A stretch of DNA of 64,000 nucleotides from Cavia porcellus (GCF_034190915.1 NW_026947499.1:4835950-4899949); one strand, 5' to 3'. Shown: positions 24,001 through 37,543, numbered from the stretch's first letter. Notes: generated by a model not told the origin, from the letters alone. Numbers and translations are program-made.

Positions 24001-27000
24001 TGTTTACTGTATACCTTCAGTGTTCTCAGAAAGCCACTGAAGAAAAAAATCTACTATTTAATAAAACTTAGTCCTTTAAGCTTCTAATCAATTAGATAGT
24101 AAAACATATTTCAACACGTTTAGCTGATTTTTCAGCTTTTGCCTTATTTTTACCCAAAGTCATCACATCACACTTAATTTCACACATGAATATTTAATTA
24201 TGTAAGCTAAGAATAAAAGTGATAAAACATCAAACATTTATTTAGGCCCTTTGAAGCTTATTTTAAGCTTAAATTTAACTTACCAGGACTCAGAGAATTT
24301 AGCAACTGCCAAATCCAAAAAGAGCAAAATAATTGATTCTTGGATTTTAAGATGTTAAGAAATTATATCCAGGTAGTTTAAGTTTAATTTTAAAAAATGC
24401 AAAGGGTCATTTTAATGATGCAAAGTTCTTGCCCAATGGACTCTGATTTAGAACTAACCTCTGCATATGACAGAAAGAATCCTCCTAGGTCATCAACAAC
24501 TCCAGGCTCCATGCAAGTAAATAAGGCAATGAGTCAAGCTAACATAACCCAACAATATCCAGACGGCTACATCATGCTGAACCCACATTTGGACCATTTT
24601 ATGAAAACGTGGCTGACCTAACAGAATCGGAAATACTTACTGCTCTATAATGTACTAAGATTAGTTTTCTTATAGTTTCCACTTTCAAAGTTCAGGGAAA
24701 AAAACAAACACGTACTTGTTCCATGCAGTGGTCTTTTTAGTAATTTCTAAACGCCACCATTCCCCCCTCTTCAGGTAAGCCCACCCCAGTCCCTGTTTGT
24801 ATCTTGCGTCCTGCCTCAGCACTTGTGCTTCTGCCAGCTGTTTCTGCTTTAATGGTATTTCAAGGACCCTCCGACCCTGGAAACCCAGCGTCTGGCCAAA
24901 TGCATTCCATTTTCTCAGTGCTGCTCTTATAGCCCTGGACGCAGCAGAATTCCGGAGCAGATGACAGCGTGGCATCCATCACCGAGGCTCATTTTGCACA
25001 GAGGTCATCACATACTGATTGTCACTTTCTAAAAGAGCTCTACTAGGAGCAAACACAGAGTGCAATGGACTGAGAAATGCCATTGCTCCTCAGCCTTGGC
25101 ACTGGAGAGACCAGAAAGGAAGGCGGGGCTGAATTCAATTGCAAGCTGTCTCCAGGATGTAACATACGTGTTACTTCTCAGCCCAGCTGAGGACACCACA
25201 CAGGCTGTGAAGAGAAACAGGAAATCAGTTTCTTTTTATTTTGAAATGACTCCACATCAGAAAACTGGTGTGCCCCTACCAAATTTAATTTTTATACCCA
25301 GTGCCCAACATCTGATTGAACTAAACAAAGAAGGTGTCAACATGGCCTTCAACAAAGTGTGAATTGTTCTTTGACCTCCTTTCTAGAAAGCACCTATCAC
25401 TGAACACTGTTGAATAGTGTACAAGAAATTTTGCAAAGCCTTCTTAAACATTGCATATCTACAGAGCCCACTACTGATAAGAATTACTAAAGCATTTGTC
25501 CTCACAACTTTGCTTTTGAGCTGAAATTCCCAGATCTTCCACTTTTAAAACAGATGTGCTTGTTTGCTTATTGTTTCCAGGGAGTGGAGAGGTACTGAGG
25601 GTTCTTTGGCTCAATTAGGATAGAAGTAATAAAGGACAATGGGAAACCTCCTTAGGGTATCTGGGTGCCACAGCCCTTACCTCTTGGTGTTTTCTGTTCC
25701 CTTAATTGTCTTTAGGATCTGTTTCTGCAGCTCTCAACAACTGGAGCCAACAGCTCTGAACCAGTGCTCCACAGATCATGAGAGCTCTTCAGCAGCTCTC
25801 TGGCTGCTGACCATTCTTCTTATTACCAGTGTATTTATTGGTAGAGCTCCACCTACAAGAAGCCCTCAGTGCTAGGAACCTTTGGTGTTACCAGAACTCA
25901 ATGAAAACAACTGTGCCTATTTAATTAGAGTTGCAAATCATGACAAGAAAAAATGAAGCCCTCTGAATGACCAGAATGAGAAGCTACTGGGCTTGTAGTC
26001 TAGTACAAGAAATATAGTAGTGATTCTTTTTAGAATGGCCTCTGCAGGATGAGTGGAGGGCTACTTATATAGACATAAGGGATAATCCCAAAAAGTCATG
26101 GTGATTTTTCTGTTAACTATAGAATGTCATCACTGTCATGCTCATCTCTTCATATGTGCTAGGTCCACCTATGCTTGGTTGCCACTGCTGTGGTGGGACT
26201 CATCATGGACAAGGCTGGAAACTTTGATGGGCAGACAAGGGTGGCGTCATTTCAAGAGGTACAGGACACCTGAAGCAGCCATAGTTTACATGACGGCAGC
26301 CCTGCTGCACCAGCAAAGCAGCAGAAGTCAAAGTACATCCCTTCTCCTCACTCCTCAGAGGTCATAGAGGAGTCAGGAAGATGCTGGTGCCCATTGGCAC
26401 GTACCCAAACTACTTGGAAGGCTGGGGCTAAACCTAACACTGAGACAGTTTATTCTCCCATCTGCTGGCCACCTTGCCTCTGCTTCATCCTGCAGGCCCA
26501 GCATGGGTGATCAGACTGCACTACAGGATGGTGACAGCTACAAAAATCCAGGCCACCTCCCCCAACTCCTACAATCCCAGGCAGTTCCAGTAATGAAAGG
26601 AAGGTGAAAATGTGTCCCTTAGGGAGTATTGGGCCTGACTGTTCTTGTGCTCATTCATATGCATGCATTCTTCTCATTTAAAAGCGCTTCTGAGACTTTG
26701 CACACAGGTTTTCCTGTCTTGTTAGTTTAGGCCCATATCCCTATCTGTCAAATCTTTTTTCTTCTGCACTCCACATTCTAACACCTGTCCTTTCCACTCC
26801 CTGTAGTATGTGCAATTCTTGGGCCTGGAAAAACTACTGAGTTTTGTGGCAGGAATATCATGATTTAAATTTTCCTCAAATTCATACTTTCTCTCTCAAG
26901 TAAGTCACAATCTCAATCCACAGAGGTTTCCGATTGTGCAGATGTCCTGCCAGGGTCTTGATGCTTCCCTACACCTCCCTCTCTGTGGGCCCATAGTTTC

Positions 27001-28604
27001 CTGCACTCCAGTGGAGTGGTGTCTTAGAAAATTTGAGCCTGTCTGCAGATCACTTGTGAGTATTTTGGTTGCTTCTGCAAGATGAATGCAGAGGCTGCTG
27101 TGAAGTGAAAATATCTATGCAGAGAGTGGTTCATCTCAGTATAGTTATGTAATTTATTACCAATATGGACACTTACATGTATTGTGGCTACCTAATTATA
27201 TTTCTGCATTGACAGCTGTTCCTGGAATAGCTATGAAGCTAGGCTTCTCCAGAAATTAGATGAACTGTAACCAAATCTTCTGCCATAACCTCTGACTAAG
27301 GTTTTTGGAGAAAAGTCTCTATCTTCATTCAGTTACCAGAGTAATCACAGAGACCGTAACTTCCATCCTCCAGACTGGTGCATCTATGGAGCTGGGCATG
27401 GCGTAGATCCACCAAAGATGTGCAGTACACATGTATAGGCAAGAAATCACATCACACTCATGGGGTGCTGCTGTCCATAAGAAGAGATTTTGGGGAGGAG
27501 GTGTTTGGGGAGTTAAGTTCTCCTTGGCAGGAGACAGAGGACTCCAGCCTGTGAGTCTCCACACCCCCTTTTAGGAGGGGAACAAATGGCTCAGGGAACA
27601 ACGTAGGTGAGCTGTGCACTTGAACCCCTGTGGCTGAGGAATACAAAGGCTCCTCCCTGGAAATGTCACTGTGCATGCTTCCCTTTGCAATCATGGTTTA
27701 GGAACAAGAAATATGACCATTGTCAGAGAAAATCAAGTCCACTACTTTGCAGATGAGCATCTGAAATTTACTTCAGATCTTTCAAAAAACTAAAACCTTT
27801 GGAAAATTCAATTTATTTACTCAAAACATGCACAGTGAATATCTGGGTTTCAAGTAGGTTTGTCAGGTTTAGGAAATAAAACCAGGATTCCCAATTAAAT
27901 TTGAATTCCAGACAAGCAAAAAATCATGAAATATTTGTAACTGGTAAAAAAAGGAAAAACCAGTTGTTTATATGAAACTCAGATGTGACTGAAGTATTTC
28001 CTGTGTGCTATCTCAAAATCCCAGTTGCAAGGAATGGCCGCAGAGTGGTATTTTATGCAGGTTGTACAGTACTTCTTTTGTCCTTAGTCAAAACTTAATT
28101 TTCTAAGTTCAGAAAAAGAGTTCACACCAAATTGAGTTTTTTGTAAGACTGTTCTTTCTTAAAATTGGGTTTCACAAAAACATAATTTCTTTCTTATCAA
28201 AATCATTTCTTTTTGAGGCACAGCTACTTTTGGAAATCTTTACTTTGAAGAATGGGCAGAAACAAGCAGAAGTTACTCTTCCCAGACACTTCCACCAACG
28301 GGAAAACAGACTTCTGATTCCATCAGAAAGATCCTGTGATTGAAAGAACTCCATGCTCAGCTCTCTACAGGGTAGGTGGGAAACTGGTGGAAACAGAACT
28401 CTATCACTATCATTACTTCTCTAGAATGAGTTAGTACACTACACTCAAGGGATTCAACTTAATGGAAGATAAATTGTACTAAATACTCAGTCCCCCACCC
28501 CCAAATCTTTCAAGAGCTCTCCTGAAAAAGAAAATTCCACTCAGGAATTGTCAGAAACATGCAGGAATTGTGGTCTTAGAACCCAACAATGTCCTGCAAA
28601 TAGC
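24001..28604. other. Long stretch with no recognised gene or element
   Basis: About 4.6 kb without a confident call. The 24050-24310 part is AT-rich with TAATTA-type cores. A short B1-like string (CTACTTGGAAGGCTGGGGC, near 26410-26428) hints at a SINE fragment. Open frames here reach only about 100 codons and show no family signature. Confidence 0.3.
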
Positions 28605-28808
28605 GTGACTGGGGTAAGGTGGTGGTGGTCTTACAGAATCCCCAATATTAGCAGAAAATGGAAACAAAGTTTTGTAGATAAGAAGGGGAGAGAGGCAGAA
28701 GGGGGGAGGAGAACATGGAAGGAAGAATCAGCATATATGGTATAATGTGATCAGGACATATATCTATATCTAAACTCTACCAATAAACTTAATTAATGAT
28801 TAAAAATA
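28605..28808 (+). mobile_element. L1 3' UTR fragment
   Basis: The purine-rich GGAAACAAAGTTTTGTAGAT and AAGGGGAGAGAGGCAGAAGG segments parallel the L1 3' UTR at 3100-3160. An ATATATCTATATCTAAA segment matches the L1 tail near 3230-3245. It ends in A-rich DNA. Confidence 0.55.
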
Positions 28809-30053
28809 GCAAAACTCAAAACAAGGAACAGGAAAGATGCTGTATAGGAGGGTTTCCTGGCTGTACAATTTGTGACTGTGGTTACGAGAATATTTTAGGT
28901 GGCCCACAGATGAATTTGATTTTAGCCATTTTTGTTTTGTTTTTAAAATTAAAGAAAAACCTTTAACATCATTAAGTGTATTGATAAATTCAGTACATAC
29001 AAAACTCATGATGTGAAAAATTGTAGGTCAGGATTGTAAATGCATTCATTTTTCTCAATGTCTAAAATGTGAATAAAAAAGAAACAGAAGCTGCTGTCTT
29101 AAAGTCCGGCTTCGGCATTCATTGGCCAAACCTTGAAGCTGGTGAGTTAGTTCACTTCAGATCTCGCTGCTGCCCCTGGAGAGGGCTGCTTCTGTCTGAG
29201 CTGAGGAACTCGTAGCTCCTCCGAGGACAGGGAGAAGTCAGCACTGTTGCTCCCCTCCGAGGGCCCAGGTGGGTCTTTGCCACCTACCACCACTCCTCAG
29301 GGAGGCCACCAGAGCCTGGTGCCCTTCAGAGCCTGAGTGGTCACACAGAATATGATGCACAACAGCTAAACAGCGGTGACTTGCTCTCCCAGTTGTCATA
29401 TCACTCGTCCAAAGGACTCACAGACCAAGACACTGTGAATCTATGTTGGCTATCATCCTTTCAGCTCAGAAGCACAGAATATCAACATTTCACTTGCACA
29501 CCCTCCAAAGAGAATTCCAGAGTATTCTTATGAAAATAACATGAATGAAATCCCTGATACACACTCACCATTGGGCTCTCTTTTACTTAGGACTTAATGT
29601 CAAAATATAAATCCAATGGCAGCATTTGGTCTTCAGCACTGCTGGAGCCCCCCAAAACACCCAGTTTCTGGTTGACTTGTTCCCCGTGTGCTACACAGTT
29701 CACAGTCACTTGACATCCTCAGTGAGCTGTTTCAGTGTAGATAACCAGGTGCAGAATCCTTTATGCTGTCTCATTTTAATAACATGCATTCACTTTACTT
29801 TCAGTAAGAAGTTTTTGATTTAGGGCATGTTGCTTAAAATATTTACTTTTCTAATGAAACAGTTTTTTTTCTACTTACAGCAATTGTAGAATATTGTAAA
29901 TATTAATAATTGAGTTTTAGTGAAGGTTATGACTGCATTTATGATGGAAAATACTTCTAGATTCAACGTAGCCAGTGAAAATCACACAAGGCACATTAGA
30001 AACAATTAGAATTTTACCAACTGTTAGTAATAGATTTAAGACATCAGAACATA
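28809..30053. other. Unrecognised non-coding sequence
   Basis: A GC-richer patch at 29100-29330 is flanked by AT-rich DNA. No exon or repeat was recognised. Confidence 0.35.
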
Positions 30054-30192
30054 AGCCAGGCACGGAGGCACATGCCAGTAACCTTAGCACTTGGGAGGCT
30101 GAGGTGTGAGGATTGCTGTGAATATGGGGTCAGCCTGGGCTACATAGTAAATTCGAGTTCCGCCTGAAATACATAGTGAGACCTCTAGCAGC
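30054..30192 (+). mobile_element. B1-like (7SL-derived) SINE
   Basis: It starts AGCCAGGCACGGAGGCACAT. CTTAGCACTTGGGAGGCTGA lies at 30083-30102, then a GGGTCAGCCTGGGCTACATA segment, ending with ACATAGTGAGACC. Length and order match a B1 monomer in sense orientation. CpG decay suggests moderate age. Confidence 0.9.
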
Positions 30193-31032
30193 CAGGGACA
30201 TGAATGACAGTGAAGAATTTAGCCTTCCTTAAAGACAGACCCTGCCAGATGAGGATCCCAGGAAGTAATCACCATGTGCTAACTTCAGGAGCCCTCTACA
30301 AGTGGCCTGGCAACTGCAGTGTCAGTCATGACCCTGCCCACCTGGCTGCCATTGCTGAGTCCACAGAGGGGCCGCTGCTGCAAAGTAGCTCCATGGGCCA
30401 GTGAAATTTGGAAGGAGACGAATGGAGCCGCCTTAGGTCCCTCTCCCTTCTTGACAGGCAGTGATTTCAGTGCAAGAACAGGTGGTCACCATTTGTCTCA
30501 CATGAGCAAGGAAGTTGAGAAGTAAGGAGGGATAAAGATAAGCAGATGGGGCAGAAAGGAAGAATGGAGGAAAAGCCCCAGGGTTCTACAGAGCTTCTTC
30601 GAGCTCCTTCTGAGGAGCAGCTGCTTCCTGGCCCAGGACTCTGAGTGACACCATTATCACAATAAATCTCCAGCTGGCCCCAGTGAGTTTCTCCTATTTG
30701 TAACTGGCCACGTCCTAACCAAAGGATTCTGATGAGAAGTAAATCAGTGTCTTCACCAGTCTGAGCTCATGGAGAGGTTTGCTGATCCAAAGGATCATGT
30801 TGCTCACAGTCACCCCGAAGACAAATGTCACCCTCACCCTCACAGTTCTCCAGCCACAAACAGATATGGATGGCAGCACCACCCCTGAGAGCATGTACGG
30901 TGAGTGGCTTTGAGCCGAGTCTGAGGATTGGCTCCGTTCCTCGGGGTGCCACCCATGTCCTGGTGAGGGTGAGCCAACAATCACTGGTACCAGTTTTCCA
31001 TCCACAGAGGCAGAAATGATACATGGCCTGGT
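30193..31032. other. Unrecognised non-coding sequence
   Basis: No signature was recognised. Confidence 0.35.
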
Positions 31033-31120
31033 ATCTTCCAGCAAATACATATACATACATACACACATGTACACATGCATGCACTAACAGGTGTGCACTA
31101 ACATGCATGCACTAACAGCC
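31033..31120 (+). repeat. Imperfect (ACAT)n with short GCATGCACTAACA tandem units
   Basis: ATACAT and ACACATG units pass into repeats of GCACTAACA with intervening spacers. Confidence 0.75.
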
Positions 31121-31467
31121 CGTGTCCATATTACAGGTGCACTGTGCCAGTCTCAGTGACCTGTTAGAGATGAGAGCCCAAACTGTAGCCCAAATCCCAC
31201 TTATGTATCGCAAAGCACCAAAACCACAATTAAACGTGAACACTGAGGTTTTAGGTTAGAAAAAACAGCTCTACGTTGACATCTTTTATCATAAAAAAAA
31301 GCAGATAACACATGTCATAGGTTCACCACCACTGCTATATCACACACAATGTAATCAACATGAGGTGTGTGTTATGTAACACAGGGTACCTCTATAGTCC
31401 ATTAAATAATACATGATACACATTACATATGGATATACATACACATATGTTATACATACATGAGCAT

Positions 31468-31498
<31 letters not shown>
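31468..31498 (+). repeat. (CA)n microsatellite
   Basis: About 15 CA units, preceded by imperfect ATACAT sequence. Confidence 0.95.
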
Positions 31499-31501
<3 letters not shown>

Positions 31502-32099
31502 TGACTGATGATGAAGAATAGAAACCCATGCTATATCTGAGTGATGGTGGGGCCCATCTGGCGGTGCTGGGGAGCGGGGTCCCCAGTGTAGTACACACAA
31601 GTGGGCTAATACATGTGGAAGAAGACCAGAGTGGTCCAAGTGGAGACAGTAAGAAAGCAAGGTTACTAAACCCATTCTTCGGAAGAGGAAGCTGAGTCAA
31701 GAAGTCACATTGCCAAGACACGGGCATCTGCAGCCACACCCACAGACGCCCATTCTGCAGCACCCACTCACAGCCTGCACCCTGACTGCTGAGCAGAAAC
31801 TGATCCAAGAGGATGGGAGGATGGGGTTGCTACAGGCACAGAGGGCAGAGGTGACCAGGGAGGGAGGGGCTCCTGTCCTGTCAGTGTCTAAACAGAAACA
31901 CCCTGCTGTAAAGGTAAAGAGGAAACTAAGAAACTCGAACAAGTCACTCAGAGCCCAGCCTCGACCTTCACTGGGGACAGTGAGACTGGGAGGAAGCAGG
32001 GTGGACTCAGCCCCGGGCTCCAGTCCTGGAAGCCAAGGTGAGGACACCATCTGAGAGACGGGTTCCTTGCAATCTGTGAGAGGCAGAAAAGACGCCTCG
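31499..32099. other. Unrecognised GC-moderate non-coding sequence
   Basis: Overlapping open frames of 106-138 codons occur on the minus strand, but they include translated CA repeat and have no recognisable domain. Confidence 0.3.
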
Positions 32100-32705
32100 G
32101 CTTAGACAAGGAGGGAGAGGGGAAGGTAAGCGTCCCTGTTCTGAGAGACCAGGAGACTAAGGATCACCCAGCAGGGAGCAGGACTACAGAGAGAAAGATG
32201 GCAAGATGGAGACCTGACACCAGAGAGCAAAGGAGCAGGGAGAGAGGAGCAGAAGGATGAGAACACACAGGAGGGGGAGAGCTTAACCCTGAGCAGAGAC
32301 AAAGGGCTGGAGGGTGAGAGTCACAGAAAGAGGGACATAGAAAGGAAAACGGAGACATGAAGTGAGCAGAAAGATGGAGAGGTGAAGGAAGATGGGATTA
32401 AATAGGGAAACAGGCAGAAATAGACAAAAAACACCCTAAACACAGAGAGGCAGAGGGCTACAGGTTAAGGGGGGGCGGGAAGGGAGGGACTGAGAGAGGG
32501 AGAAAGAAAACAGGGAGAGAGGGGAGATGGAGGACAGGAAGGAGGAAAAGAAGAAGAGGAGAGAGAGAAGAAGAGAAAGGTGGAAAAGAAAGAGAAGAAT
32601 AAAAAGAGAAAGGCAGGGAGAGAGAAGCAGGGGAGGCAGAGAGACTGGCAGAAGAGGTGTTCTGAGGTAGAAACGCAGAGACCCACGGGAAGCAGAGGCG
32701 GGTGG
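32100..32705 (+). repeat. 600-bp purine-rich (GA-rich) tract
   Basis: The plus strand is dominated by A and G throughout, and is densest at 32463-32655. A perfect G-quadruplex motif (G7-C-G3-A2-G3-A-G3) lies at 32469-32488. The open frames on the complementary strand are Ser/Leu/Pro-rich low-complexity artefacts. Confidence 0.85.
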
Positions 32706-33608
32706 GGAAAGATGCACATGAGCTTACACGTCAGTGTGGACACCTGTGCTCCCCAGCTCGGCCTGACCCTGCTCCCCAGAGGCAGCCACAGTGATCCAGG
32801 GGCATTTCCAGGTCCCTGCCCATACCTGACTCTCGGCACTTGAGCCATTTCTGCTGCCTGTCACCCGCACTGCCTTTGCTGTCTGAAGGCCTCTTATCAA
32901 AGTTGGACCAAATTAAAATTCAATAAAACGACAACTGGCCACAGGACCAGGGAGCCAATGGCCGTTGTTTAATTAACACTTAAACTTACCAAGATGGCAC
33001 TCGGGTGAGAAACACTTCAGAGGAGGCACAGAGCTGTGAGCATCAGCCTAAAGTAAAGGCTTAATGGGAGCATGAAGCTGGCTTCTCAGAAGGTGGAAGC
33101 CAGTGGGGATCTGTGGCACAGGTCCGGCAGGCAGGGTCTGGGCTGGACTCTCCACGCCCCACACAGCCCTCAGTGCTGTCTGCACTTGGTTATTCTGCGA
33201 GCTCCTTCAAGACACAGCACCAGTCTAAAACAATTTTGTACATCAGCATTGTAGAGTAACTCATGGCCTGAGCCAAAACCAAGCCAGAGACAGCATGGTG
33301 AGTGTGCACTGATATGGTCCAGGTTCTCATCTGGTACTGGGCCCAGGTGGTCTGGAGACAGGTAGGACATGCTATGGCCCCTTCTTTAGTCCTGGACTCG
33401 TGACAGTGACCCAAGGTCTGGTGTCCAAGGTCCGCCTCTGAGAAGCTGATCTAGAGAAAACAATTATATGAAACTTCCTATAGTTATTTTTTAAAAAAAC
33501 TTCTTTTGCGAAAATTCAGGGAACTCTGACCCTTTCCAACATCATCCAAGTCAGTGTAATCGCTTTTGGATAATAAAATAGTAAGAAAAATGATTTTTAA
33601 AGTGTAAT
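32706..33608. other. Unrecognised non-coding sequence
   Basis: The 32880-33000 stretch has an enhancer-like composition with TTTAATTAACACTTAA, but no test is possible here. Confidence 0.3.
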
Positions 33609-33610
33609 TT

Positions 33611-33644
<34 letters not shown>

Positions 33645-33645
33645 A
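33609..33645 (+). repeat. (TATC)n microsatellite
   Basis: About eight TATC/TATT units followed by AT-rich sequence. Confidence 0.9.
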
Positions 33646-34350
33646 AATTATATGCACATACAATTAAACATTTATACATATAATTACATATAAAATTATA
33701 TACAAGTTACTATTTCTATGCTATAAATTAGGTATCTATTTTCCATGTGAACTCACCAAAAAGGAACATGTGATAACTAAGCAACCTGAAAGAACCCAGG
33801 ACAATTCCTCCAAGGCCTCATTTACAAAATAAAAATTATGAGACTAATTACAACAAGTGTTTTTCCTGTTTGACAAAACATTCCCCATATTACTCTTCGG
33901 GGAAAAACACATAGCAGTGTTTATTTATTAGGCTAGCTGAGTACATTATTGGGTGCTTTAATTATTATAATCCAACGGCCATCTTGCTGTGCTTTTGCAA
34001 AGTCACACACACTATTTCAGGGCAGGAGTGGATACTAATGGAAACGTTTGCTGAGACACTGTCTCAGTTTTCCTGTGTCACAACAAACCCAATCCCATCT
34101 ACCTATTCACCTCTGTGCTTAAAATAGTGAGCCTTGAGGTAGAACTTCCTGCTCTGAGGCAAACTTTCCATCACTGGAGTCGTCTCCACAGCCCCCACAG
34201 CTGAAGCTGAAACATTTTCACAGCTGAAGACTTGCACGAGGCCAGTGACGATTCTGGACCCCCCAGCTTTATTGGAGTGCGTTTATTCTCTGAGACTACA
34301 TGAAACAGTAGTGGAAGTGAACAGTCCCTTGCATGGATCTCCTTTGAAAA
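33646..34350. other. Unrecognised AT-rich sequence
   Basis: A TTTAATTATTATAATCC stretch near 33957-33973 sits in otherwise unique-looking DNA. Confidence 0.3.

Positions 34351-34389
<39 letters not shown>
34351..34389 (+). repeat. (CA)n microsatellite
   Basis: Uninterrupted CA units. Confidence 0.95.
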
Positions 34390-34391
<2 letters not shown>

Positions 34392-36698
34392 TATTATGTC
34401 ACTTACAATGGTTTTGAAAAAAAAAAAAAACAATTTTTCTCATTCTGTAACAAATTCCTCCCTCGTGAGAAGAAGCCATCTATCTTTGCTTTGTTGTGGG
34501 TGGTGCACTGATTTCCTGTTCCCTTCTGAAGAAGAATTACGGATTGTCCAGTGTGGGCAGCCCTTCCCTTTTTCAAATGGAAATGTGTGTGGCCACCTAC
34601 TGATCCTTCACAGCCTAATGGTTTTGCTGTTGTTTTCAAAGACTCCACTCTGGGAAAGGGTGCTTTTCTACTTTGGTGAGAGAAACAGCCCCTTTAGTGG
34701 AAGCCTGTGAAAAATGATTCTGTCCCCCTAAAGGGAACCACTTGTCCTCGCTCCTTTCTGAAACTGCTCACAGCTGGACATGGGGGTGGCTTTCGCGGCT
34801 GTAATGATCTCCTTGTTTCTCTGCTTGTGTGTTACGTCCTAGAGGCACAGGATGTCAGGTGTGCTGCCTCACTCAGAAAAGGGAATTTAGAACTTTAGCT
34901 AAGGGGTCAACAGCCCTTTTGGGAGCTTCTACCAAGTGCAAAGCACATGAATACAGAGACTTGTAAATTCCACTTGAAAGAGGGACTTGGGCAAGCAATT
35001 TCAGCGACGTGATCTGCACTTAGCCTGTTACAGGACAGGGAGGATCCCCAGCCTTCAGTTCACACTTTACAGTAAGGACTTGCATTCCCCAGCAGAAAGT
35101 AGGTGACCTGTATCTACTGACAGAAGCCAAACCGTCACCTCCAGGGAAAGCCTCAGGTTTCACTGACACCCTGAATCAAGCTACTCTCTGTCTGTGCCAG
35201 TTGTGAGGACTTTGGAAATGACTGTCAGGGGTTCTTATGTATTTGTATATCTTGTGTCTGTTTCTCCTGTAAGGCCCTGCTCAGTACTGTCACCGTAATC
35301 ATCACTGACATAACTGCACTCTCACTTTGTCCATATCAAACCATTCCATCGCCATTCTTACCACCAAACTCTAACATCAATTATTCCGCTTTAGTGCATC
35401 AGAAACCATCTCACCATCTTATGTGGTAGGACTTGTAATTTGGAGAAAGCCACAGGTTATGAGTCTTCCATAGGTCACCCAAATAATGACAGGAAGCCAG
35501 AATCAGGACACGGTTGTACCTGACACCAGCTCCACTGGTCCTCAACACTGAGTTAGGAGAGGCACAAGGGCTAAACATAGCTCCCTGACCCAAACCTAGC
35601 AATCTAACACATGCATGCCATAGAAGAAGGAAAAACAGATGATCGAGGAGCAAAGAGAAAGGCCCAAAAACAGAAGAAAAAGAGAGAAAACTAAGAAAAG
35701 AGAAATCCAAGAAATCAAGAGATCAGACCAGCAACAAGGTCATCTCCAACAGATCATGACTGCTTAGAAAGCAGAGATGGAGCCCAATCTGGGACACCAT
35801 CTGTCCTTCTTCTTTGTCTGTAATAGGCTTCTACCCCCATCCACACATGTACCTGGAAATCAGGTGGTGATCAGGGCAACATTCAAAGTGCATAGCCAAA
35901 TGTTTTGCTGTGATGCTAACCAGTGTCTTAAACAGCATACATCAGCTTCTTTGTCTCAAAGATTATTACTTATTCTTCCACAACTAACCCAACTGCTGCT
36001 CTTTGATGACACCTTCATCATTTCTCCTTACAGAGGTGCAAACACTCCCTCTCCTCTGTGGCCACAGAGCAAGCTATTTCCTGGCCTGCCAGCATTTCTA
36101 ACCCTTGGTTACAGTTGTCACTTTTGAGATTCCCGCTCTATGACTGTACTGGAAATTGTGAAGAACAGGACCATGGGCATTCCAGCTTTTTCCCTGAATG
36201 TCCACCAGAGGCTGTGCCATGTAGGAGATGCACTACACAAAATCCCTAAGATCTACAGTTCCTCAAGATGGTTAGATGGATCTCAACAAGCAAGGCTGAG
36301 TTGCAGTCAATGGTCTCATCCTTCTTCTTTGAAGAAAAGGTGTTTCCCAAGACCAAGTCAGCCTTCCCCTCCTCCCCTAGTATCCCACAAAGTCACAAAA
36401 CTACTCAGCGTGGGAGCATCAAGAACCAGAAAAGGACAGGAGACACTCTCAAAGTGACTACCAGTGTCCTCCTTCCTCTCTCTGTATAACTGATTTCCAA
36501 CAGAAACAACAACCATTGTATGCCAAATATTTGTTCAGATTCTGTGAACAGATGATTTTAAATTCATGTAAATTCTACAACACCATGGACACAGGGGCCT
36601 AGTGCAGAAAAAGACATATGAGCTAGCAAGTAAATACACACAGCCATTGTGGAGACTGCTGAGTTCAGAAAAGGGCTGAAAGGAGTCTTCTGTCAGAG
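34390..36698. other. Unrecognised non-coding sequence
   Basis: Open frames of 60-116 codons occur without a recognisable domain. No transposon was firmly recognised. Confidence 0.3.
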
Positions 36699-36764
36699 AG
36701 GGATGGAGTGTAGTTCAACAACAGACCGTTCACCTAGAATATGCAAAGTCCTGAATTCAGTTCC

Positions 36765-36768
<4 letters not shown>
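36699..36768 (+). mobile_element. Decayed ID SINE
   Basis: GGGATGGAGTGTAGTTCAAC then CACCTAGAATATGCAAAGTC and CTGAATTCAGTTCCCAA follow the ID consensus order (A box, anticodon-like arm, B box), with both boxes mutated. Its tail has become the adjoining microsatellite. Confidence 0.7.
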
Positions 36769-36816
<48 letters not shown>

Positions 36817-36818
36817 TG

Positions 36819-36856
<38 letters not shown>
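36768..36856 (+). repeat. (TC)n followed by (ATC)n compound microsatellite
   Basis: About 22 TC units are followed by about 12 ATC units. Confidence 0.95.
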
Positions 36857-37543
36857 TATCTTAGAGAGTACCTAAAGGACAGGAGGGCTGATGAAACTAG
36901 AGACTCCTGTGAAGTAACAGAAACACGGTTGCAAAACTGAAGCCAGGATGCCAGAAACAGTTTTGAAGGTAAACGGAATAGTAACTACAAAGTTCCTGGG
37001 GCCAGGATAAAATGAGGTTGCTCCAGGAGAGAAGTCTGGAGTGCAATGAAAGAAAAAAAAAATCACAGTGAGAAATGAGGGAAGGAAAAAGACTGAGCTG
37101 AGTCAAGCAGAAATCTGAAGTCGATGAGGACAAATCTGACTTCATGTGTAATTGCTATGGGAAGCCAAAGGAAACTCTTAGGCAGAGAACTCAAATCACC
37201 AGACTTACCATCACAGTTTGGAGGCTGGGTCAGCTGGAAGCTGGAAGCCAGCAAGGTGTGGAGGTGGTCCACCTTGGAAAAGGGGGCAGTTCATTCCAGG
37301 ATGGAGGCAGTGACAGAGAAAAATGGGTGAATCCCACTGCATTGTTGAGGTGGAACCCCTTGAAACCTGCTGATTAGGTAGACATGGGAGCAAAGGGAAG
37401 AGAAGTCCCAGAGTCCCTCTCAGGCCGGGGCCCCAGCAAGGTCTGGGTGGTGGTGCCATTGGTGAGTGAGGGGTGAAAGGGGAACACTGAAGACCCAGGG
37501 AAGGAACCAGAGAGGAAACCGTCCATGGAAACACTCTGAGGAC
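36857..37543. other. Unrecognised non-coding sequence left of the L1 insertion
   Basis: No exon or element was recognised. Confidence 0.35.

Noticed and set aside
32436..32848. Leu/Ser/Pro-rich open frames antisense to the purine tract
   Set aside because: They are artefacts of translating a polypyrimidine strand, which rarely yields stop codons.
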